Assembly: GCF_000720255.1 (NCBI RefSeq)
Contig: NZ_JOJE01000020.1
Span: 62,001-126,000, forward strand
Direction of reading: 5' to 3'
Source: Streptomyces griseus subsp. griseus
Lineage (GTDB): Bacteria; Actinomycetota; Actinomycetes; Streptomycetales; Streptomycetaceae
Length of the DNA: 64,000 nt
Below, piece by piece: positions 45,511 to 53,977 of this stretch; the stretch's first letter is position 1, and every line of letters begins with the position of its first letter. A model generated the notes under the pieces. It saw only the letters and a list, made by a program, of their open reading frames with translations, did no database searches and had not been told where the DNA came from. The position numbers were made by a program, and so were the translations under genes.

Positions 45511-45561
45511 TCACTGCGGACCGGCGCGCCTGCTGCCAATAATCGTGGCGAACGAGAGCAC
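45511..45561 (-). CDS. Putative leader peptide for cimA attenuation
   Basis: The 16-codon ORF GTG...TGA encodes MLSFATIIGSRRAGPQ, with two consecutive ATT codons for isoleucine; ATT is rare in this genome, where ATC dominates. CimA makes an isoleucine precursor, so ribosome stalling at these codons when Ile-tRNA is short is a coherent mechanism. No Shine-Dalgarno is present, but a promoter-like -10 ends 6 bp before the GTG, which fits a leaderless start. An overlapping longer frame (VPDCLRALVRHDYWQQ...) is an alternative reading. Confidence 0.55.
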   Translation of the reverse strand: MLSFATIIGSRRAGPQ

Positions 45562-45567
45562 GGAGGC

Positions 45568-45595
45568 AGTCTGGCACAGCGCTGCGCCCGTCTCA
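45568..45595 (-). promoter_or_regulatory. Candidate promoter of the cimA leader
   Basis: TGAGAC (45595-45590), a 16-bp spacer and CAGACT (45573-45568) resemble -35 and -10 boxes. The expected transcription start falls on or next to the GTG of the leader ORF. TGAGACGGGCG occurs twice in tandem at 45584-45611. Confidence 0.4.
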
Positions 45596-45620
45596 CGCCC
45601 GTCTCAGGATGCGAGCAGCG

Positions 45621-46118
45621 TCATGGGGCCGCCGCCACGCGGACGGCGTCCGGGACGAGCCGCGTCTCGTACCCGCTGCAGCAGTCGCTGGCCTCGACGG
45701 CGATCTCCGCGCCGCAGGAGCAGATCCGGTTGATGCCGCGGTAGGGGTCGGATCCGCAGCAGCCGCCCCAGCGGGAGGTGTCGGGGTGGTTGTCGAGCTC
45801 CACGACGTCGTCCGGGTGCAGGACGTACGTGCCGCGCGGTCCGGCCGAGACGAGAAGGCCGCGTTCGTCGGACATCCACTTGCCGCCGGGCACGATTCCG
45901 TCGTACTCGTCCTCCGCGTCGGCCCCGACCGGCTCGAACGGCGCCCCGAAGGGAAGCGGATCGACGACGTACGTCCCGCGCGGGACGCTCGGGGGGCCGT
46001 GCCGCCGGCCGTCCGGGCCGGGGAGGCCGTCCCAGCCGGGGTACGGGGGCATCTCGTCGAGCCGGCGGACGGGTTCGGTCAGCCGGCGTCCACAGGAGAC
46101 ACAGAGGAGTACGTTCAC
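45621..46118 (-). CDS. Cysteine-rich conserved hypothetical protein
   Basis: 165 residues with GTG start (MNVLLCVSCGRRLTEPV). Cys motifs at both ends, CVSC near residue 6, WGGCCGSD near 118, ICSCGAE near 132 and DCCSGYE near 145, suggest two zinc sites. The middle has two copies of PRGTYV (VPRGTYVVDP and GPRGTYVLHP). Nothing indicates secretion. It lies between cimA and ilvE on the same strand; a link with them is unproven. Confidence 0.75.
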   Translation of the reverse strand: MNVLLCVSCGRRLTEPVRRLDEMPPYPGWDGLPGPDGRRHGPPSVPRGTYVVDPLPFGAPFEPVGADAEDEYDGIVPGGKWMSDERGLLVSAGPRGTYVLHPDDVVELDNHPDTSRWGGCCGSDPYRGINRICSCGAEIAVEASDCCSGYETRLVPDAVRVAAAP

Positions 46119-46199
46119 TCGTACGTTCTAGTCGGTCGTCGGCCCGGGCCGCTGCTGAATTTCGCGGTGGCGCACCAGCAGCGGCCCGTGTGGCGTTGC

Positions 46200-47288
46200 T
46201 CAGCCCAGCTCGTGCATCCAGCCGTGCTTGTCCTCGGCCGTTCCGCGCTGGATGTCGAGGAGGGCGCGGCGCAGCTTCAGGGTGACCTCGCCGGGCTCGC
46301 CGCCGGACTGCTGCCACTCGGCGCCGGTGCGCTTGACCGTGCCGACGGGAGTGATGACAGCGGCGGTGCCGCAGGCGAAGACCTCGGTCAGGGTGCCGTC
46401 GGCGGAGTCCCGCTGCCACTGGTCGACGGAGACGCGACCCTCCTCGGCCTCGTAACCGAGGTCGCGGGCGACGGCGAGGAGGGAGTCGCGGGTGACGCCC
46501 TCCAGGATGGAGCCGGTGAGGGACGGGGTGATGATCTTGTTTCCGTACACGAAGTACAGGTTCATGCCGCCGAGCTCCTCGACCCACTTGCGCTCGACCG
46601 CGTCGAGGTAGCAGACCTGGGCGCAGCCCTGGGCGGCTGCCTCGGCCTGGGCGAGGAGGGAGGCGGCGTAGTTGCCGCCGGTCTTGGCGTCGCCCATGCC
46701 GCCGGGGACGGCGCGGACGTGGTCCTCGGAGACCCAGATGGAGACGGGCTGGACGCCGCCGGGGAAGTAGGCGCCGGCCGGGGAGGCGATCACGAGGAAG
46801 AGGTACTCGTTGGCGGGCTTCACGCCCAGACCGACCTCGGTGGCGATCATGAAGGGGCGCAGGTAGAGGGACTCCTCGCCGCCGTGGGCGGGCACCCAGT
46901 CCTTGTCCTGGCTCACCAGGACGTCGCACGCCTCGATGAACGTCTCGACGGGCAGCTCGGGCATGGCGAGGCGGCGGGCGGAGGCCTGGAAGCGCTTGGC
47001 GTTCTTGTCCGGGCGGAAGGTGGCGACGGACCCGTCGGGGCGGCGGTAGGCCTTGAGGCCCTCGAAGATCTCCTGGGCGTAGTGCAGGACGTTGGTCGCC
47101 GGGTCGAGCGGAATCGGCGCGTACGGAACGAGCTGGCCGTCGTGCCAGCCGCGGCCCTCGGTCCACTTGATCATCACCATGTGGTCGGTGAAGTGGCGGC
47201 CGAATCCGGGGTTGGCCAGGATCGCCTCGCGCTCCGCGGCGGAGAGCGGGTGGGCGGACGGCTTGAGCTCGATCGTGGGCGTCGTCAT
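46200..47288 (-). CDS. ilvE: Branched-chain amino-acid aminotransferase
   Basis: 362 residues. Class IV PLP fold: [30 protein letters not shown], the catalytic Lys in [20 protein letters not shown] and [10 protein letters not shown]. It interconverts Ile, Leu and Val with their 2-oxo acids using glutamate. Length is usual for the actinobacterial type II enzyme. It lies downstream of leuB, separated by a terminator, so it has its own promoter in the 190-bp gap. Confidence 0.96.
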   Translation of the reverse strand: MTTPTIELKPSAHPLSAAEREAILANPGFGRHFTDHMVMIKWTEGRGWHDGQLVPYAPIPLDPATNVLHYAQEIFEGLKAYRRPDGSVATFRPDKNAKRFQASARRLAMPELPVETFIEACDVLVSQDKDWVPAHGGEESLYLRPFMIATEVGLGVKPANEYLFLVIASPAGAYFPGGVQPVSIWVSEDHVRAVPGGMGDAKTGGNYAASLLAQAEAAAQGCAQVCYLDAVERKWVEELGGMNLYFVYGNKIITPSLTGSILEGVTRDSLLAVARDLGYEAEEGRVSVDQWQRDSADGTLTEVFACGTAAVITPVGTVKRTGAEWQQSGGEPGEVTLKLRRALLDIQRGTAEDKHGWMHELG

Positions 47289-47479
47289 GAGTGGTTGTCC
47301 TTCACCGGTTGTAGTGACGGGCCGCGCTCACGCCTGTACTGCCAGTCGTCAGTGCTAGGACGTCCGAGCATTCCCTCACACCGCGGCTCCGCGTTCGATT
47401 ATCTCGCGAGCCTGGCGGCGGAAGAAAACGGGGTGAACTCGGCCCAGGGGATCGATGGTGGCACCCGGCGAGGCATACG

Positions 47480-47514
47480 AAAAGCCGCCGGGTGCGGATG
47501 CGACCCGGCGGCTT
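47480..47514 (-). terminator. Rho-independent terminator after leuB
   Basis: On the minus strand AAGCCGCCGGGT/ACCCGGCGGCTT with a 9-nt loop ends in TTTTCG. It is perfect over 12 bp and lies 23 bp after the leuB stop. Confidence 0.9.
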
Positions 47515-47536
47515 CGAGGAAGCGGAGCAGCCCGGG

Positions 47537-48580
47537 TCAGCCGGCTACTCGTACGGCGAGCGCGTCGCCGATCTCCGACGTGGAGCGGGCGGGCTTGCCG
47601 GTGCGCTCCGCGAGGTCGGTGGAGACGGCCTCGTCGATGCGGGCGGCCTCGGCGTCGTAGCCGAGGTGGCGCAGCAGGAGGGCGACGGACAGAACCGTGG
47701 CGGTGGGGTCGGCCTTGCCCTGGCCGGCGATGTCCGGGGCCGAGCCGTGGACGGGCTCGAACATGGACGGGAACTCGCCCGACGGGTTGATGTTGCCCGA
47801 GGCCGCGACGCCGATGCCGCCGGAGACGGCCGCGGCGAGGTCGGTGATGATGTCGCCGAAGAGGTTGTCGGTGACGATGACGTCGAAGCGCTCGGGCTGG
47901 GTCACCAGGTAGATGGTGGCCGCGTCGACGTGCATGTACTCGGTGGTGACCTCGGGGAACTCCGCGGCCACCTTGTTGAAGGTGTTGGTCCACAGGTGAC
48001 CGGCGAAGGTCAGCACGTTGTTCTTGTGGATCAGTGCGAGCTTCTTGCGCGGGCGGGCCTGAGCGCGGGCGAAGGCGTCACGGACCACGCGCTCGACACC
48101 GAAGGCCGTGTTGACGGAGACCTCAGTGGCGACCTCGTGCTCGGTGCCCTTGCGGATGGTGCCGCCGTTGCCGGTGTACGGGCCCTCGGTGCCCTCACGG
48201 ACCACGACGAAGTCGATCTGCGGCTCACCGGCGAGCGGGGTGGCGACACCGGGCAGGAGCTTCGACGGACGCAGGTTGACGTGGTGGTCGAAGGCGAAGC
48301 GGAGCTTGAGCAGGAAGCCGCGCTCCAGGACACCGGACGGCACCGAGGGGTCGCCGATGGCGCCGAGCAGGATGGCGTCGTGCTGCTTGAGGGCGTCGAG
48401 GTCGGCGTCGGTGAGGGTCTCACCGGTGGCGTGGTAGCGCCGGGCGCCGAAGTCGTACTCCTTGGTCTCCAGCTTCACATCCTGCGGAAGGACGGCGGAG
48501 AGGACCTTCAGGCCTTCGGCCACGACCTCCTGGCCGATGCCGTCACCGGGGATCACTGCGAGATTGAGGCTGCGAGACAT
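47537..48580 (-). CDS. leuB: 3-isopropylmalate dehydrogenase
   Basis: 347 residues ([20 protein letters not shown]...). The metal and substrate motif [20 protein letters not shown] and the NAD loop [18 protein letters not shown] are intact. It oxidises 3-isopropylmalate (and citramalate-derived methylmalate) in leucine and isoleucine synthesis. The N-terminal part of typical LeuB is slightly shortened, as usual in actinobacteria. It is monocistronic here, judged by the terminator. Confidence 0.96.
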   Translation of the reverse strand: MSRSLNLAVIPGDGIGQEVVAEGLKVLSAVLPQDVKLETKEYDFGARRYHATGETLTDADLDALKQHDAILLGAIGDPSVPSGVLERGFLLKLRFAFDHHVNLRPSKLLPGVATPLAGEPQIDFVVVREGTEGPYTGNGGTIRKGTEHEVATEVSVNTAFGVERVVRDAFARAQARPRKKLALIHKNNVLTFAGHLWTNTFNKVAAEFPEVTTEYMHVDAATIYLVTQPERFDVIVTDNLFGDIITDLAAAVSGGIGVAASGNINPSGEFPSMFEPVHGSAPDIAGQGKADPTATVLSVALLLRHLGYDAEAARIDEAVSTDLAERTGKPARSTSEIGDALAVRVAG

Positions 48581-48722
48581 GCGGGCACCCTACTCCTCGT
48601 CCCATGGAATGACATGGACTGTCCGCCATCCGGACACGTCCCGGGGTGGCGGCTTCATCCTGTCGGGTTGCGTTCACCCCTACGTTGGACGGGCGTTGGG
48701 GTTTGCTGGGAAGTTCACCGTC

Positions 48723-50291
48723 ATGGAGACCCCGGACTTCGGCATCCCGCCCAGGCTCGCGAGCCGGATGAGCATGGCGGAACAGTACGAGTACCTGCGC
48801 ACGAGGCTGTCCCGGCGCCGCACGCTGGTGACCGCGGGCGCGGTGGCGGGCGGGCTGCTGACCGGCTGCTCGGGAGGGTCGCAACCGTCCGGCGCGGCGA
48901 CTCCCGCCCCCTCCGCCTCGTCCCTCGACAAGGCACCCGGCTCCGCCGTCGTCCCCTTCGGCCGCCATCTCGCCTTCGGCGCCGACCCCAGGACGCAGAT
49001 GCGGATCTCCTGGCAGGTGCCGTCCACGGTCAGGAAGCCCTACGTGCGCGTCGGGGCGCGGCCGGACGACCTGGGCCGCAGGATCGAGGCGGAGGTGCGC
49101 GACCTGCACACCCCCGGGGTCGAGGGCGTGCGGCCCGCCGTCGAGCAGTACTACCTGCACGCGGCCCTGGACGACCTGCTGCCCGGGACGACGTATTACT
49201 ACGGCGTCGGCCACGACGGCTTCGACCCGGCCGCCCCGGACCACCGCTCCACCATCACCTCGTTCCGTACGGCGCCCTCGAACCCGGAGACGTTCGTGTT
49301 CACCGCGTTCGGCGACCAGGGCGTCGGGCGGGCCGCGGCCGCCAACGACCAGGTGCTGCTGCGGGAGAAGCCCGCCTTCCATCTGCACGCGGGTGACATC
49401 TGCTACGCGAACTCCAGCGGCAGCGGCAAGGAGTCGGACGGCTACGACGCCCGCTTCTGGGACCTGTTCCTGAAGCAGACCGAGCCGGTGGCGAGGTCGG
49501 TGCCGTGGATGGTGACGACCGGCAACCACGACATGGAGGCCTGGTACTCCCCCGACGGCTACGGCGGCCAACTGGCCCGCTTCTCCCTCCCGGACAGCGG
49601 CTTCGACCCGCGCACCGCGCCGGGCGTCTACGCGTTCAGGTACGGCAACGTCGGCATCGTGGCGCTGGACGCCAACGACGTGTCGTACGAGATCCCGGCC
49701 AACTTCGGCTACTCGGAGGGGAAGCAGACGGCGTGGCTGGACACCGAGCTGGGTGAGCTGCGGGCGGCCAAGGGGATCGACTTCGTCGTGGTCTTCTTCC
49801 ACCACTGCGCCTACTCGACGTCCGCCCACGCCTCCGACGGCGGTGTCCGCGCGGAGTGGCTGCCGCTGTTCGCCCGGCACCAGGTGGACCTGGTGATCAA
49901 CGGGCACAACCACGTCTACGAGCGGACCGACGCCGTGAAGAACGGCGAGGTGGGCAAGCCGGTGCCGATCGGCGGGTCCACGGATCCCACGCGGGACGGG
50001 ATCGTGTACGTCACGGCCGGCGGGGGCGGCAAGGACCTGTACGGCTTCCCGGCGGGCGTGAAGGAGAGCTACGAGGGGCACGTCGGCGAGCGTGAGGCCG
50101 TCGACACCTTCCACTGGACGAAGTCACGGCAGAACAGCCCGGAGACCGTTCAGTGGTCGCGGGTGCGCTACCGGGGCTTCTCCCTGCTGTCGGTTCAGGC
50201 GCGGGCCGGGTCCGACCCGCGCCTGACGGTGTCGGCGTTCACCGACACCGGTCGGCGTGTCGACCACTTCGAGGTGCGGCGCGGCCGGTGA
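48723..50291 (+). CDS. Tat-exported metallophosphoesterase (purple-acid-phosphatase-like)
   Basis: 522 residues. Twin-arginine signal LSRRRTLVTAGAVAGG with lipobox LLTGC, so probably a Tat lipoprotein. A fibronectin-like N-terminal domain (WQVPSTVRKPYVRVG) precedes the calcineurin-like core: FGDQG, HAGDICY, TTGNHDME, HHCAYST and NGHNHVYERT supply the metal ligands. It likely releases phosphate from phosphoesters outside the cell. No PHO box was identified upstream. An in-frame Met 45 bp downstream (MSMAEQYEY) is an alternative start. Confidence 0.9.
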   Translation: METPDFGIPPRLASRMSMAEQYEYLRTRLSRRRTLVTAGAVAGGLLTGCSGGSQPSGAATPAPSASSLDKAPGSAVVPFGRHLAFGADPRTQMRISWQVPSTVRKPYVRVGARPDDLGRRIEAEVRDLHTPGVEGVRPAVEQYYLHAALDDLLPGTTYYYGVGHDGFDPAAPDHRSTITSFRTAPSNPETFVFTAFGDQGVGRAAAANDQVLLREKPAFHLHAGDICYANSSGSGKESDGYDARFWDLFLKQTEPVARSVPWMVTTGNHDMEAWYSPDGYGGQLARFSLPDSGFDPRTAPGVYAFRYGNVGIVALDANDVSYEIPANFGYSEGKQTAWLDTELGELRAAKGIDFVVVFFHHCAYSTSAHASDGGVRAEWLPLFARHQVDLVINGHNHVYERTDAVKNGEVGKPVPIGGSTDPTRDGIVYVTAGGGGKDLYGFPAGVKESYEGHVGEREAVDTFHWTKSRQNSPETVQWSRVRYRGFSLLSVQARAGSDPRLTVSAFTDTGRRVDHFEVRRGR

Positions 50292-50296
50292 GAGGT

Positions 50297-50428
50297 TCAG
50301 TGGCCGGTCTCGCCGCCGTTGTCGCGGCGGTCGAGGGCGCGCTGGAGGGCTGCGGCGGCGTTCTTGCGGTCGGACTCGCTCGTGCGGGAGACGTGACGGA
50401 CTCGGCGGCGGACGGTCGTCTCGGCCAT
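50297..50428 (-). CDS. 43-residue basic peptide
   Basis: MAETTVRRRVRHVSRTSESD followed by a helical RKNAAAALQRALDRRDNGG. It is strongly basic with GAAGGAG 9 nt upstream of the ATG, a good ribosome site. It is convergent with the phosphoesterase gene, with 5 bp between the stops. Function unknown; the composition suggests nucleic-acid or membrane-surface contact. Confidence 0.6.
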   Translation of the reverse strand: MAETTVRRRVRHVSRTSESDRKNAAAALQRALDRRDNGGETGH

Positions 50429-50767
50429 GGGGATCGACTCCTTCGAAAACCCGGGAGGCGGACAAGAGACGCCGGAAGGGGCGGGGAGCGTGGGCCGCAG
50501 GGATTGCCTGCGTGGGGCCCGGCTCACGACCGCCATTCGCTTGGTCGAGCGAGACGTTCGGCTTCTACAAAAGTAAGTGAGGACAGCGCGCCTGTCTCCA
50601 CAATTACTTGGGCTTCCTACTATCTGAGACGGTGAAACGAGTCACACGGCGCTGACCTGCCCTTTCGCCGTTGCCGTCAGTTCCCCGATCTGCGCCCGCG
50701 CGGCCGCGTGGCGGCGAGTTCCGGGGAGGGGCGATGCCGAGGTCGGCCCGCCCCTCGACCACGCCCG
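50429..50767. other. Gene-free spacer
   Basis: 340 bp without a supported gene. GC falls near 50560-50640, which may be the promoter of the 43-residue gene. Purine-rich and GC-rich inverted repeats are short and unconvincing. Confidence 0.5.
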
Positions 50768-51307
50768 TCAGAGCACTTCCCCGTCCCGCCAGTCGAAGAC
50801 CAGTTCGGCCTCGGGGTTGTCCACGTCCGCCGGGCCGGGCCATACGAAAATGGAGCCCTCCTCCTCGGGCAGCCGGACCACGCCGTCCGGGCCGAGCGCG
50901 CAGATCCGCCCGGCCCAGCTCCGCCAGCCACGGGCCGTGTACAGCTGGGCGCCCTCCGCGCTCCCGGACAGCGCGCCCAGGGCGTAGGCGCGGGTGATGA
51001 CACCTTCGAGGGCGCCCATGATCTGGGTGCCGACCCCGGTGCGCCGCACGTCCCGGCGTACGGCGACCCCCTCGACGTAGCCGACACGCAGCCAGCGCGT
51101 CCGGTACCGCACGCGCCGCATGACGACGGCGCCGTGCCCGGCGAGCCCGCGCTCGTCGTGGGCGAGGGCGTGCATGCCGCCGAGGGTGTGGTCCCAGTCG
51201 TCGTCGCTGAAGTCCGCGTCGAAGGCGTCGTACAACAGGCCACGGACGGACCGGAGTTCGGCGGGGGTGAGGTCGGCGGTGTGGGCGGTGCGCAGGTCGA
51301 GGGCCAT
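50768..51307 (-). CDS. GNAT acetyltransferase of the aminoglycoside 2'-N-acetyltransferase type
   Basis: 179 residues. The sequence follows AAC(2')-I closely: DFSDDDWDHTLGGMHALA, HGAVVMRRVRYR, VGYVEGVAVRRDVRRTGVGTQIM (acetyl-CoA loop R-x-x-G-V-G), YALGALSGSAEGAQLYTARGW and a C-terminal ELVFDWRDGEVL. AAC(2') enzymes acetylate the 2' amino group of aminoglycosides; many actinobacterial chromosomal copies have other or unknown natural substrates. It is a single gene with no antibiotic cluster nearby. Confidence 0.85.
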   Translation of the reverse strand: MALDLRTAHTADLTPAELRSVRGLLYDAFDADFSDDDWDHTLGGMHALAHDERGLAGHGAVVMRRVRYRTRWLRVGYVEGVAVRRDVRRTGVGTQIMGALEGVITRAYALGALSGSAEGAQLYTARGWRSWAGRICALGPDGVVRLPEEEGSIFVWPGPADVDNPEAELVFDWRDGEVL

Positions 51308-51366
51308 GCGGCGAGTATCACCGGCCCCGTCGGCGGCACGGCCGTCATTCGGTCACAGCGCGCCGG

Positions 51367-52215
51367 TCACAGCGCGTCCGTCACCGCCTCGCGGAAGCCC
51401 TCCGGGTCCTCGACCCAGGGCAGGTGGCCGGCGTCCGGCAGGATCACCCGGCGCACCCGGGGCAACGCCCGCTCCAGCGAGTCCACCGCCGGGCGGGGGC
51501 GGATGTCGTGGGCACCGTCGACGATCAGCACCGGCACGTCAAGGGCCTGGCAGGCGGCGTACAGCCCGGGGGTGCCCCATGCGCGTCGCCGCTCGTCATT
51601 GAGGGTTCTGCTGCACTCGACGTTGACGCCGAGCCAGGGGTCGGCCAGGCGGGCGGCGTGCTCCAGGGCCCGTTCGCGGTCCTCGAACTCGACGGACCAC
51701 TGGAGCACCGCCCTTTCCCGCTCCTCGGCCTCGGTGAGTCCATGACGGTCGGTCAGTTCCCGCCAGCGGGACAGGCGTTCGGGGTGTTCGCCGAGCCGGG
51801 CGCGGAGGTTCGCGTGGTACCCACCGTGCCAGTCGGCGTCCGGGCCGATGCCGGTCCCGGAGGCGTAGATCAGCGTGCCGACCCGCTCGGGGTGGGCCAG
51901 GGTGTAGCTCAACGCCAGCTGGGCGCCCCAGGAATGGCCGAACAGCGCCATGCGCTCCAGGCCGAAGTGGTGGCGCACGGCGTCGAGATCGGCGACGAAC
52001 CGCTCGCTCGTCCAGGGCCCGGCGCACGGCTCGGAGCGGCCGCACCCGCGCTGGTCCCAGCGGATCGTCATGGCCCGGTCGGCGAGCAGGGCGGCGACGT
52101 CGGTGAACGTGTCCCACAGTCCGGGGCCGCCGTGGCACAGCACCAGCGGCACGCCCTCGCCCGACCGGGACGCCCACAGGCGTACGCCGTCGTCGGCGGT
52201 CACAGTCATCGTCAT
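51367..52215 (-). CDS. Alpha/beta hydrolase, prolyl-iminopeptidase-like
   Basis: 282 residues. The oxyanion motif LCHGGPGLWDTF, IRWDQRGCGRSEP and the nucleophile elbow FGHSWGAQLALSY (Ser near residue 94) match the S33 proline-iminopeptidase group; the acid is probably Asp in VLIVDGAHDIRPR and the base His in DAGHLPW. The substrate is unknown. A link to the adjacent proline genes is tempting but not supported by coupling. Confidence 0.9.
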   Translation of the reverse strand: MTMTVTADDGVRLWASRSGEGVPLVLCHGGPGLWDTFTDVAALLADRAMTIRWDQRGCGRSEPCAGPWTSERFVADLDAVRHHFGLERMALFGHSWGAQLALSYTLAHPERVGTLIYASGTGIGPDADWHGGYHANLRARLGEHPERLSRWRELTDRHGLTEAEERERAVLQWSVEFEDRERALEHAARLADPWLGVNVECSRTLNDERRRAWGTPGLYAACQALDVPVLIVDGAHDIRPRPAVDSLERALPRVRRVILPDAGHLPWVEDPEGFREAVTDAL

Positions 52216-52287
52216 GCCGACAAGTCTGCCCGTGCGGAAAAGCGCGAGGGGCCGGGCAGGTGCCCGGCCCCTGTCACGCCACGGACG

Positions 52288-53928
52288 TCAGCCCATGTGC
52301 GGGTAGGTGTAGTCGGTCGGCGGGACCAGCGTCTCCTTGATGGCCCGGGTCAGCGTCCAGCGCATCAGGTTCTGCGGGGCGCCGGCCTTGTCGTTGGTGC
52401 CGGAGGCGCGGCCGCCGCCGAAGGGCTGCTGGCCGACGACGGCGCCGGTCGACTTGTCGTTGATGTAGAAGTTGCCCGCCGCGTAGCGCAGCTTCTCCAT
52501 CGTGTACGCGGCGGCCGCGCGGTCGCCGGAGATGACCGAGCCGGTGAGGGCGTAGGCCGACACCGACTCCATCTGGGTCAGCATCTCGTCGTACTTCTCG
52601 GGCGAGCTGTCGTCGTAGACGTGCACGGCGAGGATCGGGCCGAAGTACTCGGTGGTGAAGACCTCGTTCTCCGGGTCGCCGCACTCGATGACGGTCGGGC
52701 GGACGAAGTAGCCGACCGAGTCGTCGTAGCTGCCGCCCGCGACGATCGTGCAGGCCGGGTCCGCCTTCGCGCGGTCGATGGCGGCCTTGTTCTTGGCGAA
52801 GGCGCGCTCGTCGATGACGGCCCCGATGAAGTGGGACAGGTCGGTGACGTCACCCATGGTGATGCCGTCGACCTCGGCGGCGAACTCCTCCCTGAAGCCG
52901 GAGTTCCAGATGGAGGCCGGGACGTACGCCCGGGAGGTCGCCGAACACTTCTGGCCCTGGTACTCGAAGGCGCCGCGGGTCAGGGCGGTCTTGAGGATCG
53001 CCCGGTCGGCGCTCGGGTGGGCGACGACGAAGTCCTTGCCGCCGGTCTCGCCGACCAGGCGCGGGTAGGAGCGGTACTTCTCGATGTTGTTGCCGACCGT
53101 CTTCCACAGGTACTGGAAGGTCTTGGTCGAGCCGGTGAAGTGAATGCCGGCGAGATCGCGGTGCTCCAGGGCGACCTCGCTGACCTCGATGCCGTCGCCG
53201 GTGACGAGGTTGATGACGCCCTTGGGCAGGCCGGCCTCCTCGAGGAGCCGCATGAGCAGCACGGCGGCGTGGGTCTGCGTCGGGGACGGCTTCCAGACCA
53301 CGACGTTGCCCATCAGCGCGGGGGCGGTGGGCAGGTTGCCCGCGATGGCCGTGAAGTTGAACGGCGTGATCGCGTAGACGAAGCCCTCCAGGGGGCGGTG
53401 GTCGAGGCGGTTCCAGACGCCCGGGGAGTTCGCCGGGGGCTGCTCGGCGAGCAGGTCACGGGCGTACTTGACGTTGAAGCGCCAGAAGTCGATCAGCTCG
53501 CAGGGGGTGTCGATCTCGGCCTGCTGGGCGGTCTTCGACTGGCCGAGCATGGTGGAGGCGGCGAGTGTCTCGCGCCAGGGGCCGGACAGCAGCTCGGCGG
53601 CGCGCAGAATGATCGCGGCGCGGTCGTCGAAGGACATGGCGCGCCAGGCGGGCGCGGCGGCGAGGGCCGCGTCGATGGCGTCCTGCGCGTCCTGCTGGGT
53701 GGCGTTGCCATAGCTGCCGAGGACGGACTTGTGGTTGTGCGGCTGTACGACGTCGAAGCGCTCGCCGCCGCCCATCCGCCGCACGCCGCCGATGGTGCAG
53801 GGCAGGTCGACCGGGTTCTCGGCCAGCTCCTTGAGCTTGGCCTCCAGCCGGGCGCGCTCGGGCGAGCCGGGGGCGTAGCCGTGCACCGGCTCGTTGACGG
53901 GGGTGGGGACCTGGGTCACAGCGTCCAT
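52288..53928 (-). CDS. pruA: 1-pyrroline-5-carboxylate dehydrogenase
   Basis: 546 residues. Aldehyde-dehydrogenase fold of the P5CDH1 type: TPFNFTAIAGNLPTAPALMG, FTGSTKTFQYLWKTVG, VGETGGKDFVVAHPSAD and the catalytic Cys in YQGQKCSATSRAYVP; the C-terminal GQQPFGGGRASGTNDKAG is intact. It oxidises glutamate semialdehyde to glutamate in proline catabolism. It lies 49 bp downstream of the proline dehydrogenase gene, so they form an operon. Confidence 0.96.
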   Translation of the reverse strand: MDAVTQVPTPVNEPVHGYAPGSPERARLEAKLKELAENPVDLPCTIGGVRRMGGGERFDVVQPHNHKSVLGSYGNATQQDAQDAIDAALAAAPAWRAMSFDDRAAIILRAAELLSGPWRETLAASTMLGQSKTAQQAEIDTPCELIDFWRFNVKYARDLLAEQPPANSPGVWNRLDHRPLEGFVYAITPFNFTAIAGNLPTAPALMGNVVVWKPSPTQTHAAVLLMRLLEEAGLPKGVINLVTGDGIEVSEVALEHRDLAGIHFTGSTKTFQYLWKTVGNNIEKYRSYPRLVGETGGKDFVVAHPSADRAILKTALTRGAFEYQGQKCSATSRAYVPASIWNSGFREEFAAEVDGITMGDVTDLSHFIGAVIDERAFAKNKAAIDRAKADPACTIVAGGSYDDSVGYFVRPTVIECGDPENEVFTTEYFGPILAVHVYDDSSPEKYDEMLTQMESVSAYALTGSVISGDRAAAAYTMEKLRYAAGNFYINDKSTGAVVGQQPFGGGRASGTNDKAGAPQNLMRWTLTRAIKETLVPPTDYTYPHMG

Positions 53929-53977
53929 GGGTTCCGTAACTCCTTACTGAGCGGGTGTTGCTGCGAGCGGGGTGGGC

